Shown here in pieces: positions 1-7,714 of a stretch of 45,234 bases of DNA. The translations under genes and the position numbers were made by a program. The notes beneath the pieces are model-generated. The model saw only the letters and a list, made by a program, of their open reading frames with translations. It did not search any database and was not told where the DNA came from. The stretch covers positions 1-45,234 of the forward strand of contig DWWL01000063.1 of NCBI GenBank assembly GCA_019119775.1. Direction: 5' to 3'. Origin of the DNA: Candidatus Lachnoclostridium pullistercoris (GTDB taxonomy: Bacteria; Bacillota; Clostridia; Lachnospirales; Lachnospiraceae). The number at the start of each line of letters is the position of its first letter. The stretch's first letter is position 1.

Positions 1-281
1 TTGTTGGGGGTTGCAGAGCCGGATTTCAGCTTGCATGCCTTCTTTAACAGAACGGCAGCCGGCGGAGTCTTTGTGATAAAGCTGAAACTTCTGTCAGCGT
101 ATACAGTGATGACAACCGGGATGATCAGGTCGCCCTGGTCAGCGGTTCTCGCGTTGAATTCCTTCGTAAACTGTACGATGTTTACTCCGTGCTGTCCAAG
201 TGCGGGACCAACAGGCGGAGCCGGCGTAGCCTTTCCAGCCGGGATCTGCAGTTTAATATAACCTGTTACTTTCTTTGCCAT
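1..281 (-). CDS. rplK: 50S ribosomal protein L11 (N-terminal part, cut by window edge)
   Basis: Ribosomal protein L11 of the large subunit, which binds 23S rRNA at the GTPase-associated centre. The reverse strand starts [18 protein letters not shown] and continues with the proline-rich [16 protein letters not shown] stretch that defines L11. About 93 residues are visible of the usual ~141, so the C-terminal domain lies beyond position 1. The ATG at 279-281 is preceded by a strong AGGAGGTGCC ribosome-binding site at about 288-297. It follows nusG by 82 bp in the standard secE-nusG-rplK order and is probably co-transcribed. Only the truncation by the window edge limits the call. Confidence 0.97.
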   Translation of the reverse strand, partial: MAKKVTGYIKLQIPAGKATPAPPVGPALGQHGVNIVQFTKEFNARTADQGDLIIPVVITVYADRSFSFITKTPPAAVLLKKACKLKSGSATPN

Positions 282-363
282 AATTAGGCACCTCCTAAAT
301 ATTGTGGTATTGTCGGGGATTTCCCTCCCACCAGCGCTCTCAGCATAAAAGCGCCGATTCCTG

Positions 364-879
364 TTACATCTTCTTTACTTCCGTAAAGTTCAGCTCGACC
401 GGAGTCTCGCGGCCAAACATTTCAACATTGATTGTAATGGTCTTCTTCGTCTCATTAATGGACTTGATGGCGCCGACCGTGTCTTTCCAGGCTCCTGAAA
501 TGACAACAACCATGTCGCCTACCTCATAATCCATCTGGACATCTTCACCCTTAAATCCAAGTCCCGCGATCTCCTCATCGGACAGCGGCACCGGCTTGGA
601 TCCGGGACCAACAAAACCTGTCACTCCACGTGTATTTCGTACAACGTACCAGGTGTCGTCATTCATAACCATATTGATGAGAACATATCCGGGGAACATC
701 TTCTTGTCCGCCTTCTTCTCCACTCCGTTCTTCAGCTCCACTACGGGCAGCATCGGAACAGACACCTCCAGGATCTGATCCTGAAGGCCACGGTTCTCAA
801 TCGTCTTCTCAATATCGACCTTCACCTTGTTCTCGTAGCCTGAATAAGTATGGACCACGTACCAATGCGCTTCTGCCAT
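364..879 (-). CDS. nusG: Transcription termination/antitermination factor NusG
   Basis: NusG binds RNA polymerase and modulates pausing, termination and antitermination. The N-terminal NGN domain starts [18 protein letters not shown], the family signature. It includes [10 protein letters not shown] near residue 65 and [11 protein letters not shown] near residue 85. The C-terminal KOW domain contains [19 protein letters not shown]. The length of 171 residues is normal. The ATG at 877-879 is chosen by family alignment, with a purine-rich GAGGGTGAG upstream. An in-frame GTG at 886-888 would add three residues. It lies 16 bp downstream of secE and upstream of rplK, the conserved order in Firmicutes. 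Confidence 0.97.
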   Translation of the reverse strand: MAEAHWYVVHTYSGYENKVKVDIEKTIENRGLQDQILEVSVPMLPVVELKNGVEKKADKKMFPGYVLINMVMNDDTWYVVRNTRGVTGFVGPGSKPVPLSDEEIAGLGFKGEDVQMDYEVGDMVVVISGAWKDTVGAIKSINETKKTITINVEMFGRETPVELNFTEVKKM

Positions 880-895
880 ATCTCTCACCCTCGCC

Positions 896-1102
896 TTATC
901 CTAATATAACGTCGAGTCCCAGTCTGATGACCAGATCAAGGACCGTGATTACCGCGCCTAAAGCAATCGTGGATACCAGAACCGCGATGGTCTGCTTCGT
1001 CACAGTGTCTCTGGACGGCCATACGATCTTTCTGTATTCCGCCTTCATCCCTTTAACGAAGCTCTTCTTCCCAGCCTGCTCGTTTTTCGTTGTATCTCCC
1101 AT
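896..1102 (-). CDS. secE: Preprotein translocase subunit SecE
   Basis: SecE is the small essential subunit that clamps the SecYEG translocon in the membrane. The 68-residue product has the short single-TM Gram-positive form. A charged N-terminus is followed by the amphipathic segment GMKAEYRKIVWPSRDTV, containing the conserved W-P-S/T motif (about residues 19-35). One hydrophobic helix follows (about residues 38-66). The gene sits 25 bp downstream of the rpmG stop and 16 bp upstream of the chosen nusG start. The call rests on motif plus context and is firm. Confidence 0.95.
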   Translation of the reverse strand: MGDTTKNEQAGKKSFVKGMKAEYRKIVWPSRDTVTKQTIAVLVSTIALGAVITVLDLVIRLGLDVILG

Positions 1103-1127
1103 AATTCACGTCCTTTACTAAAACAGG

Positions 1128-1277
1128 TTATCTGGTTTCCTTGTGTAAAGTATGTCTCTTACAGAATCTACACTACTTCTTCGTCTCCATCCGGTCCGGA
1201 TGAGCCTTTTTGTCTTTGGTCATGTTGTAATTACGCTGCTTACATTCTGTACATGCCAGTGTGATTTTTGTACGCAC
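1128..1277 (-). pseudogene. rpmG: 50S ribosomal protein L33 with an in-frame TAG at codon 35
   Basis: The reverse strand encodes a full 49-codon L33 frame from a GTG at 1275-1277, behind a GGAGGTGG ribosome-binding site, to TAA at 1128-1130. Both zinc-binding Cys pairs are present: CTEC at residues 9-12 and CRFC at 36-39. The conserved ending HTLHKETR is intact. Codon 35 (1173-1175), normally Tyr in the KKYC motif, reads TAG, so translation should stop after 34 residues and lose the second zinc pair. A single base change from TAC or TAT explains it. Options are a real nonsense mutation tolerated because of a paralogue, a base-calling error, or readthrough. TAG serves as a normal stop elsewhere here (LysR gene, 11052-11054), which argues against reassignment. 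Confidence 0.85.
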
Positions 1278-1366
1278 AACTTCCACCTCCACGTATTTTT
1301 TGTTTTTGGGTCCTTCCTTTATTTTTGCGCATAAAAAAAAGACCTATTGCTTCCATTCGCCCGTCC

Positions 1367-1395
1367 ACTATATCATAAATCTTCTTCGCCGTCAA
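1367..1395 (-). promoter_or_regulatory. Sigma-A promoter of the rpmG-secE-nusG-rplK operon
   Basis: On the minus strand TTGACG (1390-1395) and TATAGT (1367-1372) are separated by exactly 17 bp. This is a near-consensus promoter about 90 bp upstream of the rpmG GTG start. It is the only strong promoter seen upstream of the operon. Confidence 0.75.
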
Positions 1396-1766
1396 CTGTT
1401 TTGCCAGGGAAGAATGTTTTTTGCGGGTTCCGTCTGTATTCAGTATTCCCGGCCCCGGAAAATTCATACGCCTGCCCTGGGAAATTCAGATGCCGCGCAG
1501 AAGAAATTCAGACACCGCCCGGGGGAATCTCCGTCTCTCCGCTCTCTGCCAAACTCCAGCCAAAGCTGCCCGCTTCCCTGCTTCGTACCTGCCGGCAGCC
1601 GCCGCGCCCTGCGGCAGCTCCGCCCGGCCGGGGCCGCTCCCTCTGCGGCAGGCGATTGCTGACACCGGACTGGCCGGCCGCTCACTCCCAGCCCGCAGGC
1701 GGCTTTCCCGCCAGTCCCCGCTGCTCACTCCCAGCCCGCAGGCAGCTCTCCTGACGCCCCTCACGC
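1396..1766. other. Gene-free GC-rich stretch with a short direct repeat
   Basis: No ORF here has a recognisable product or ribosome-binding site. Several overlapping open frames are by-products of high GC. A perfect 20-bp direct repeat (CTCACTCCCAGCCCGCAGGC) lies at 1681-1700 and 1724-1743, with a 43-bp period. The stretch lies between the rpmG promoter and the 3' end of the lipoprotein gene. No clear terminator for that gene was found. Confidence 0.6.
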
Positions 1767-2819
1767 TCACTCACGCCCCACAGGCACCGGCCCCGCCGTG
1801 ATCTCCTGCCCGGGCGGAAAGATTCCGCTCTCGCCGGAAGCCGCAGAGATGATCGCGATCCGGCTGCCCTTTTTGGCCAGCCACAGGCTGCCGTCCCCGA
1901 GAAACGCCCCTCTGTCCGTCCAGCCGATCCGGCTCATGTCATCTCTCAGCTGCCGGATAAACTCCGGGCTGAAGACCTGGTCAAAGTAAGGCAGAAGCTC
2001 CTCCTCGTCCGACACCCGCACAGACGCAGACGGCGTCCTCACCTCCACCGGGTACTCGATCATGCTGACTGCCCGCTCCCTCTCGCCGGAAGCCGCGCAC
2101 TCCGCGAACTGGCCGGCAAAATCCCGCACCGCGGCCTCATCCAGTCCCAGAACTTCCCGCATCCGCTCCGACTCTTCTTTTCTGCGCTTCCCATCAAACT
2201 TAAGAAACTGATCCACTGTCCCGTCGGCTCCGGCCTCGTCCGCCAGAAGAGCCGCCGTGACGTCGGCCGCAAATCCGCTCTCCGTTCCCAGATAAAGCTG
2301 CGCCCGCCGCCCGTTTTCATATTTGGACAGGGCCAGCACGTCCTCTTTTCCGTCTCCGTTCACATCCCGGAAAGCCACAGCCTCCGTTTTCAGAAACGCC
2401 CCGCAGCGCTCCTCCTCCCCAGCCGCCCAGGGAAACTCCGGAAAGCGGTAGATCAGCCGTCCTCCTCTGTCCAGGAAAAATTCCGCGCCGCCGGACGTGT
2501 CGGGATCTGCCGTGACAAATCTCACCCGCCCGAAATGATTGAGATCCGTGTCGAAGGACTGATCCTCCTCCACCGTGTAAGAATTCCCGCCCAGGATAAT
2601 CTTCTCCCGGCTACCGCCGTACTCCGCCCCAGTCTCCCCTGTCTTCTCTCTGTTTTCACCGGAAGACCGGTCTGCCTCCTGTTCCTCTTCTCTCTCCTCC
2701 ACTTCGGCGCTCTCCTCTTCCTTCTGTTCTTCTGCCTGTCCGTCTTCCACGGACACACCGCAGCCAGCCAGACACAAAAACAGGGCTGCCGCTGCTGCTG
2801 TATACTGAATCTTTCCCAT
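1767..2819 (-). CDS. Lipoprotein with a VCBS/FG-GAP-like segment, function unknown
   Basis: A secreted lipoprotein of about 350 residues. The ATG at 2817-2819 is chosen because it follows a GGAAGGAG ribosome-binding site and begins a signal peptide ending in a lipobox, LAGC with Cys20. A long Glu-rich linker follows (about residues 25-60). In the middle, FRDVNGDGKEDVLAL matches the Asp-Gly-rich calcium-binding loops of FG-GAP/VCBS-type repeats. The C-terminal half contains FDGKRRKEES and a region ending near GIFPPGQEI and is not recognised. It lies 118 bp downstream of the response-regulator gene and has a possible extended -10 of its own. The function is not known. Confidence 0.75.
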   Translation of the reverse strand: MGKIQYTAAAAALFLCLAGCGVSVEDGQAEEQKEEESAEVEEREEEQEADRSSGENREKTGETGAEYGGSREKIILGGNSYTVEEDQSFDTDLNHFGRVRFVTADPDTSGGAEFFLDRGGRLIYRFPEFPWAAGEEERCGAFLKTEAVAFRDVNGDGKEDVLALSKYENGRRAQLYLGTESGFAADVTAALLADEAGADGTVDQFLKFDGKRRKEESERMREVLGLDEAAVRDFAGQFAECAASGERERAVSMIEYPVEVRTPSASVRVSDEEELLPYFDQVFSPEFIRQLRDDMSRIGWTDRGAFLGDGSLWLAKKGSRIAIISAASGESGIFPPGQEITAGPVPVGRE

Positions 2820-2852
2820 AGCCGCTGCTCCTTCCAACTGATCTATGGCACC

Positions 2853-2858
2853 AGTATA
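2853..2858 (-). promoter_or_regulatory. Possible extended -10 promoter of the lipoprotein gene
   Basis: The minus strand reads TGCTATACT, an extended -10 element (TGn-TATACT), about 35 bp upstream of the lipoprotein start. No convincing -35 hexamer was found at 17 bp, so the call is tentative. Confidence 0.35.
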
Positions 2859-2937
2859 GCAGACTGGGCCGCCCCTTTCTCTTTCATTTTCATTAACATT
2901 TTCTTACGCAGAACCGTCAGGATTCTTTCTTTTCCGC

Positions 2938-3612
2938 CTACCGGCCGCCGCCGATCTTGTAGCCCACGCCGCGGATCGTCTCGATGCAGTCCCCGGCCGG
3001 CCCCAGCTTCTGCCTGAGCGTCCGGATATGCACGTCCACCGTGCGGCTCTCTCCGTCAAACTCGTAGCCCCAGATCTCATCCAGCAGCTGTGCCCTGGTA
3101 AATACATTTCCCTGATGGCGGATCAGCACGCAGAGCACTTCAAACTCCTTCAGAGTCAGCGTTACCGGCTCATTCTTTACCTTCACCACATGCTTGGACG
3201 GGTTGACGTAGAGATCGCCGATCTGGTACTCTTCCGCCCGGTCCTCTTTCTCCGTCCGGCGCAGGACCGCCCGGATCCTGGAAATCAGCTCCATCATCCG
3301 AAACGGCTTTGCGATGTAGTCATCCGCTCCGCTGTCCAAACCAATCACCGTGTCATACTCTCCGTCCCGGGCTGTGAGCATGATCACCGGCAGCCTCTCC
3401 GTCTCGTGGGAGGCCCTCAGCTTTTTCAATATGGTCAGTCCGTCCTCCTCAGGCAGCATAATGTCCAAAAGGACCAGATCCGGCTTCTCCTTTTCCATCG
3501 CTTTCCAGAACTGGGAAGGCACCATAAATCCTTCCGCGTCCATTCCCTGGCTGTTCAGCGTGTAAGTCACCAGCTCCCGTATGCTCGCGTCATCCTCTAC
3601 CACATAAATCAT
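2938..3612 (-). CDS. OmpR/PhoB-family response regulator (no adjacent kinase)
   Basis: A two-component DNA-binding regulator of normal length (224 residues). The N-terminal receiver domain has acidic residues E6-D7-D8, phospho-acceptor Asp50 in LVLLDIMLP, Thr80 and Lys102 in YIAKPF. The C-terminal winged-helix domain has LTLKEFEVL, RAQLLDEIWG and the DNA-contact strand RTVDVHIRTLRQKLG, then GVGYKI. The gene starts 12 bp downstream of the HAD phosphatase stop, so it is probably in the same transcript. No histidine kinase lies next to it; the following gene is a lipoprotein. Its partner and regulon cannot be told from this window. Confidence 0.92.
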   Translation of the reverse strand: MIYVVEDDASIRELVTYTLNSQGMDAEGFMVPSQFWKAMEKEKPDLVLLDIMLPEEDGLTILKKLRASHETERLPVIMLTARDGEYDTVIGLDSGADDYIAKPFRMMELISRIRAVLRRTEKEDRAEEYQIGDLYVNPSKHVVKVKNEPVTLTLKEFEVLCVLIRHQGNVFTRAQLLDEIWGYEFDGESRTVDVHIRTLRQKLGPAGDCIETIRGVGYKIGGGR

Positions 3613-3624
3613 TCATATTCTCCC

Positions 3625-4422
3625 TTATATGATCCCCAGCTGCTCCATGGCCCAGGCCACTCCGTCCTCCTCCACCGTCTTTGTGATAAACGGGCGGAAA
3701 CGCTCCAGCTCCGGGGCGTGGACGCCCATGGCGATCCGGTTCGGCGCAAAGGCAAACATGGCGACATCGTTGGTGCTGTCCCCGAACACATAAGCGCTCT
3801 CCAGGGGCAGACCGTACTCCTTCAGTACCCAGTCTATGGCAGTGGCCTTCGTGCAGTCCGCCGGAACGCACTCAAACATCCCGTCTCCCCGGTCCATGAT
3901 ATCCATGTCGGGAAGGCCGGCGAAAAAGCGTCCCAGATCGCTGTCATCCCCTGCCACAGCGCAGAACTTGTCAAACACGCAGTCCGGATCCTCCCAGCTT
4001 GCCATGAGTTCGCTGTATTTGCGCATCATGTTGGCCTTCACCTGGGCGATGCGGCTGCCGGTGCCTGAAATATTCTTCCGGAAGCAGATGCTTCCGGAAG
4101 CCTCCAGCCAGGCATCCATGCCGCAGTCCAGGATCAGTTTTCGGATCTCTCTTCCCCTCTCCACCGGGATGGAGCGATGAAAACGGCTCTCTCCGTGCAC
4201 CACGATCTCCGTGCCGCAGCCGCACAGAAAACCGTCCGCCGGGACCTCCTTCTCCAGAAAATCCAGCTCGCATCTGGGGCGTCCGGAGTTGACAAACACC
4301 AGATGCCCCTTCTCCATAGCCCGCTTTAAGGCCCGGATGGAACTCTCCGGCACCTCATTCTTTGACTCGCTCACCAGCGTGCCGTCCACGTCAAAAAACA
4401 ATGCTTTTCTGTCACTCATCAT
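3625..4422 (-). CDS. HAD-superfamily (Cof-type) phosphatase
   Basis: A haloacid dehalogenase-fold hydrolase of the Cof type, acting on small phosphorylated metabolites in the cytosol. Motif I is FFDVDGTLV near the N-terminus, with the nucleophile and acid/base Asp pair. Motif II is FVNSGRP. Motif IV is YVFGDSTNDVAMF, the usual GDxxND metal site. The cap domain lies between about residues 85 and 185. Its start overlaps the end of xpt by 11 bp. A second ATG lies at 4417-4419. A GGGGAG lies 13 nt upstream of the chosen ATG, so the start is uncertain by a few codons. Linkage to xpt suggests a nucleotide-related substrate, but that is only inference. Confidence 0.88.
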   Translation of the reverse strand: MMSDRKALFFDVDGTLVSESKNEVPESSIRALKRAMEKGHLVFVNSGRPRCELDFLEKEVPADGFLCGCGTEIVVHGESRFHRSIPVERGREIRKLILDCGMDAWLEASGSICFRKNISGTGSRIAQVKANMMRKYSELMASWEDPDCVFDKFCAVAGDDSDLGRFFAGLPDMDIMDRGDGMFECVPADCTKATAIDWVLKEYGLPLESAYVFGDSTNDVAMFAFAPNRIAMGVHAPELERFRPFITKTVEEDGVAWAMEQLGII

Positions 4423-4996
4423 CTCGGAACACAATCTCCCCTGTCTTTTCGTCCATGCTGTCTATGATCGCCAGGGACTCAATACGGAGCCCTTCTCTGC
4501 GCAGCCGCTCTCCGCCGCCCTGGAACCCTTTCTCGATGATGATGCCGGCTCCCACCACATGGGCTCCGGACTCCCGGATCACCTCCAGCAGTCCGTCCAT
4601 AGCCGCGCCGTTGGCCATAAAATCATCGATGATCAGCACCTTGTCCTCCGGTCCCAGGAATTTCTTCGATACAATGATATCAAATAATCTCCCGTGGGTA
4701 TAAGACTGTACCTTGCTGGAATAAACCTCGCCGGCAATATTTTTGCTCTGACTCTTCTTTGCAAACACCACAGGAACGCCGAAGGACTGAGCCACGATGC
4801 AGGCGATCCCGATTCCGGACGCCTCAATGGTGAGGATTTTGTTGATCTCCTCCCCCTCAAAACGCTTCTTAAATTCCTTTCCAAACTCTGAGAACAGCTC
4901 AATATCCATCTGATGATTCAGAAAACTGTCCACCTTCAATACATTTCCAGGAAATACCTGTCCGTCCTTACGGATCCGATCCTTTAGCAGCTGCAT
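4412..4996 (-). CDS. xpt: Xanthine phosphoribosyltransferase
   Basis: Converts xanthine plus PRPP to XMP in purine salvage. The 194-residue protein starts MQLLKDRIRKDGQVFPGNVL, typical of Xpt. It has LTIEASGIGIACIVAQ (near residues 55-70), a flexible loop SQSKNIAGEVYSSKV, and the PRPP-binding motif VLIIDDFMANGAAMDGL near residues 120-136. In many Firmicutes xpt is preceded by a guanine riboswitch. Here only 27 bp separate it from the PPIase lipoprotein gene, leaving no room for one. It is therefore probably expressed from the promoter upstream of the lipoprotein. Confidence 0.95.
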   Translation of the reverse strand: MQLLKDRIRKDGQVFPGNVLKVDSFLNHQMDIELFSEFGKEFKKRFEGEEINKILTIEASGIGIACIVAQSFGVPVVFAKKSQSKNIAGEVYSSKVQSYTHGRLFDIIVSKKFLGPEDKVLIIDDFMANGAAMDGLLEVIRESGAHVVGAGIIIEKGFQGGGERLRREGLRIESLAIIDSMDEKTGEIVFRDDE

Positions 4997-5023
4997 TTTC
5001 CGCCTCCCGCTTTCTCTTATGAT

Positions 5024-6082
5024 TTATTTATATACCGCGTTATCCTTTAAAAACTTCATGGCCGTCCAGTTGCGGGCAAAGCGCTCCGCGTCCGTCTCTC
5101 CGGCCAGATCGATCACGGAGTCAAAATCTTCCACTCCGTTGGCCTCCGCCACCGCCTGGCGCGCCTCGTCGCCGATCTCCAGGTTCTCCTGATCAAAGAC
5201 TGCCTGCAGAACCAGCTCCAGCTTCACATTGTAATCGGCCTGATTGTGCATGGACTCCTCATAGGTTGCCTGGTCAACACCGAAAATGCTCAGATACTGA
5301 TCCAGAGTCACTCCCTGGAGAGCCAGAAGATTCTCGTTCTGCTCTGTCAGGCGCTCATACTCCGCTTCCACGGAACTGTCGATGCCGGTAAACGTGGCGT
5401 TTGCCACCACCGCGTCAAACAGCTCGTTCTCCTCCTGGGTATCCGCCTGCTGAGCTTTGGCCTCTTCCAGCTGGCTCCTTAAGTCCGCCTCCCAGGCGTC
5501 CACGGTGTCAAAATCAGAGATTCTCTGCACGAACGCGTCATTTAACTCCGGCGTGTGGGATTCTTCCACCCGATTTACCGTCACGTCAAAGACCACATCC
5601 TCTCCCGCCAGGTCGGGATTATTCTGATAGGGATCCGGGAACGTCAGCTCCAGAGACAGTTCCTGTCCCTTCACCGCGCCCACCAGTCCGTCCTCAAATC
5701 CGTCGATAAAGCTGCCGGACCCCAGCACCAGATCGTAGCCCTCCGCTGTTCCTCCGTCAAAAGCAACTCCGTCGTGAAGTCCCACAAAGTCAATGTTCAC
5801 CGTATCGCCGTTCTGGGCCGGACGGTCCACCTCCACCAGGTCTGGATTGGCCTCCAGACGGGAAGTGACGGCGTCCTGAACTTCTTCATCCGTCACCGTG
5901 CGGTCCGCTTTCTCGATCTCAACGCCCTTATACTGTCCCAGTTCCACCTGACCGGAGATCTCTGTGCTCTCCGCCGTCTCCTCCTGGGACGCTGTCTCCT
6001 CATTCTGTCCTTTTCCGCAGCCGGATGCCAGCACAAGCGCCGCCGCAATGCCGCAGGCGAGAATTTTCACATATCGTCTCAT
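5024..6082 (-). CDS. Trigger-factor-like FKBP-type peptidyl-prolyl isomerase lipoprotein
   Basis: A membrane-anchored extracytoplasmic folding factor of about 352 residues. The ATG at 6080-6082 follows an AGGAGG site and starts a signal peptide with lipobox ASGC (Cys22). The next part resembles trigger factor: LGQYKGVEIEKADRTVTDEEV. A PPIase (FKBP) core follows: GDTVNIDFVGLHDGVAFDGG, then LVLGSGSFIDGFEDGLVG and LTFPDPY. The C-terminal half is helical and resembles the trigger-factor chaperone domain. The usual trigger factor is cytosolic; this lipidated form probably acts on exported proteins. It opens the PPIase-xpt-HAD-regulator gene string. Confidence 0.9.
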   Translation of the reverse strand: MRRYVKILACGIAAALVLASGCGKGQNEETASQEETAESTEISGQVELGQYKGVEIEKADRTVTDEEVQDAVTSRLEANPDLVEVDRPAQNGDTVNIDFVGLHDGVAFDGGTAEGYDLVLGSGSFIDGFEDGLVGAVKGQELSLELTFPDPYQNNPDLAGEDVVFDVTVNRVEESHTPELNDAFVQRISDFDTVDAWEADLRSQLEEAKAQQADTQEENELFDAVVANATFTGIDSSVEAEYERLTEQNENLLALQGVTLDQYLSIFGVDQATYEESMHNQADYNVKLELVLQAVFDQENLEIGDEARQAVAEANGVEDFDSVIDLAGETDAERFARNWTAMKFLKDNAVYK

Positions 6083-6145
6083 GATTTTCCTCCTGTATCT
6101 GCTCCTGCTCTCCGGCCTTCCGGAGAACATAAGTATATCCAGCTA

Positions 6146-6174
6146 GTTATACCATATTTGACCGGGCCGCGCAA
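6146..6174 (-). promoter_or_regulatory. Probable promoter of the PPIase-xpt-HAD-regulator string
   Basis: On the minus strand TTGCGC (6169-6174) lies 17 bp from TATAAC (6146-6151), about 65 bp upstream of the PPIase lipoprotein start. The -35 is imperfect but the spacing is optimal. Confidence 0.5.
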
Positions 6175-6197
6175 CCGGGCAGAACCTTACGATCCTC

Positions 6198-7589
6198 TTA
6201 ATCAGCATTGTAAAATGCCTGAAACGCCAGAAATGTGTGGTACACATCCAGCTTGGATGCAAGCTCAAAAGGCGAGTGCATGGACAGGATCGGCACTCCC
6301 AGATCCACCACGTCCACGTTCAGGCCGGCCACAAACTGAGCAATGGTACCGCCGCCTCCCGCGTCCACGGCTCCCAGCTCTCCGGTCTGCCAGCAGACGC
6401 CTGCCTCGTCCATGATCCGAACCACTTTCGCCATCACCTCCGCGCTGGCGTCGTTGGAGGAAGATTTTCCTCTGGCTCCCGTGTATTTGGTCAGCACGCA
6501 GCCTTTTCCCACATAGCAGGAATTGCGCGTCTCGTACACTGAGGAAAACGTGGGATCATAGGCCGCGTTCACGTCGGAGGAGAGGCAGAGCGAGTGCTCC
6601 AGCACCTCTTTGTAGTCGGCCCCCTCCCGCTCCGCCAGCTTCTGTATATAGTGAAGGACATAGTCTGAATTCAGCCCCGTATTTCCCACAGAACCGATCT
6701 CCTCCTTGTCCGTCAGAATGGTCACAGTGGTGTGGACCGGATGCTTCGTCTCTATCTCCGCCCGGAGAGCCGTGTAGGCGCAGACTCTGTCGTCCTGGCC
6801 GTAGGCTCCCACCATTCCCCGGTCAAGGCCGATGTCCATTGCCCTGTAAGCCGGCACCATCTCGATTTCTGCCCGGATAAAATCTTTTTCCGTCATGCCG
6901 TAATACTCGTGCAGCAGAGCCAGCACTTTCAGCTTTACGGCCTCCTTCACATCCTTGGTATCCTCATAAGGAAGAGAGCCGATCACTACGTTTAACTCCT
7001 CCCCCTTGATCCCCTCAGAGAGCTTTCTCCCGTTCTGCTCAGAAGCCAGATGGGGCAGAAGGTCCGTCACGCAGAATCTGGGCTCGCCGTCCTTTTCACC
7101 CAGGGTGATCTCCGCCTTTGTGCCGTCCTCCAGGTACACCACTCCGTGCATGGAAAGAGGCACCGTGCTCCACTGGTACTTGCGGATTCCTCCGTAATAG
7201 TGGGTCTTTAAAAGAGCCAGCCCGTCCTTCTCATAGAGCGGATTGGGCTTTAAATCCAGTCTGGGGGAATCGATATGGGCGCCGTTTAAGCGCAGTCCGG
7301 CCGCCGCCGGCTCCGTTCCGAAGGTGGTGGCAATCAACGCCTTCCCCCGGTTGACCGCGTATACCTTGTCTCCCGGCCTGTAGGACGCCTTCCGGTCAAA
7401 CGGCCGGTATCCGGCCGCCTCAAGCATTTCCGCTGCCCTGGCCACACACTCCCGCTCTGTCTTTCCCCTGTCCAAAAACTGTTTGTATTCCTCGCAGAAC
7501 CGGCCGGCCGTCTCTATCTGCTCCGGATACCGCTCCGCAATATCCGGAAATTTCCACGCCAGCTTTTCCTGCAGTTCTTTTCCTGTCAT
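6198..7589 (-). CDS. M18-family zinc aminopeptidase
   Basis: A cytosolic metallo-aminopeptidase of the M18 (aminopeptidase I) family, 463 residues. Conserved motifs include NGAHIDSPRLDLKPNPL (metal-binding His, Asp), TKHPVHTTVTILTDKEEIGSVGNTG (catalytic Glu) and CLSSDVNAAYDPTF. The GAVDAGGGGTIA and LSMHSPFELASKLDVY (metal His) segments lie near the C-terminus. The ATG at 7587-7589 is chosen because GGGAGG lies 8 nt upstream and the family begins here. The open frame extends 40 codons further without similarity. A hairpin separates it from the upstream alarmone synthetase gene. Confidence 0.93.
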   Translation of the reverse strand: MTGKELQEKLAWKFPDIAERYPEQIETAGRFCEEYKQFLDRGKTERECVARAAEMLEAAGYRPFDRKASYRPGDKVYAVNRGKALIATTFGTEPAAAGLRLNGAHIDSPRLDLKPNPLYEKDGLALLKTHYYGGIRKYQWSTVPLSMHGVVYLEDGTKAEITLGEKDGEPRFCVTDLLPHLASEQNGRKLSEGIKGEELNVVIGSLPYEDTKDVKEAVKLKVLALLHEYYGMTEKDFIRAEIEMVPAYRAMDIGLDRGMVGAYGQDDRVCAYTALRAEIETKHPVHTTVTILTDKEEIGSVGNTGLNSDYVLHYIQKLAEREGADYKEVLEHSLCLSSDVNAAYDPTFSSVYETRNSCYVGKGCVLTKYTGARGKSSSNDASAEVMAKVVRIMDEAGVCWQTGELGAVDAGGGGTIAQFVAGLNVDVVDLGVPILSMHSPFELASKLDVYHTFLAFQAFYNAD

Positions 7590-7674
7590 CTCTTCATCCT
7601 CCCGTCTTCCCGCTGTCTTTTGTCCGTCCCGCCCGGCTTTTTCTGCCGGAAGGGAACCTTTTCCCTGTTTAAAC

Positions 7675-7706
7675 ACGGGGGACGCTGCCAAAGCAGCCTC
7701 CCCCGT
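7675..7706 (-). terminator. Hairpin after the alarmone synthetase gene
   Basis: Arms ACGGGGGA-GCTGC and GCAGC-TCCCCCGT, with one bulged C on each side and a CAAA loop, lie directly after the alarmone synthetase stop. On the minus strand the tail is only GTGTTTAAA, so termination may be partial. Confidence 0.6.
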
Positions 7707-7714
7707 CACGGCTT

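Noticed and set aside
1173-1175. UAG reassigned to an amino acid genome-wide
   Set aside because: TAG ends the LysR gene (11052-11054) and the stranded ABC-F end (23445-23447) at the expected positions, so it behaves as a stop.
1347-1754. Overlapping Pro/Arg-rich open frames in the GC-rich stretch
   Set aside because: Several frames are open at once on both strands with low-complexity products and no start signals, as expected from GC-rich non-coding DNA.
4997-5023. Guanine riboswitch upstream of xpt
   Set aside because: Only 27 bp separate xpt from the preceding gene. There is no room for the aptamer.
5555-6415. Long plus-strand open frame (286 codons) opposite the PPIase lipoprotein
   Set aside because: It is antisense to a well-supported gene, has no ribosome-binding site or motif, and reads as a compositional shadow. 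The same holds for 3028-4068 and 33318-33902.
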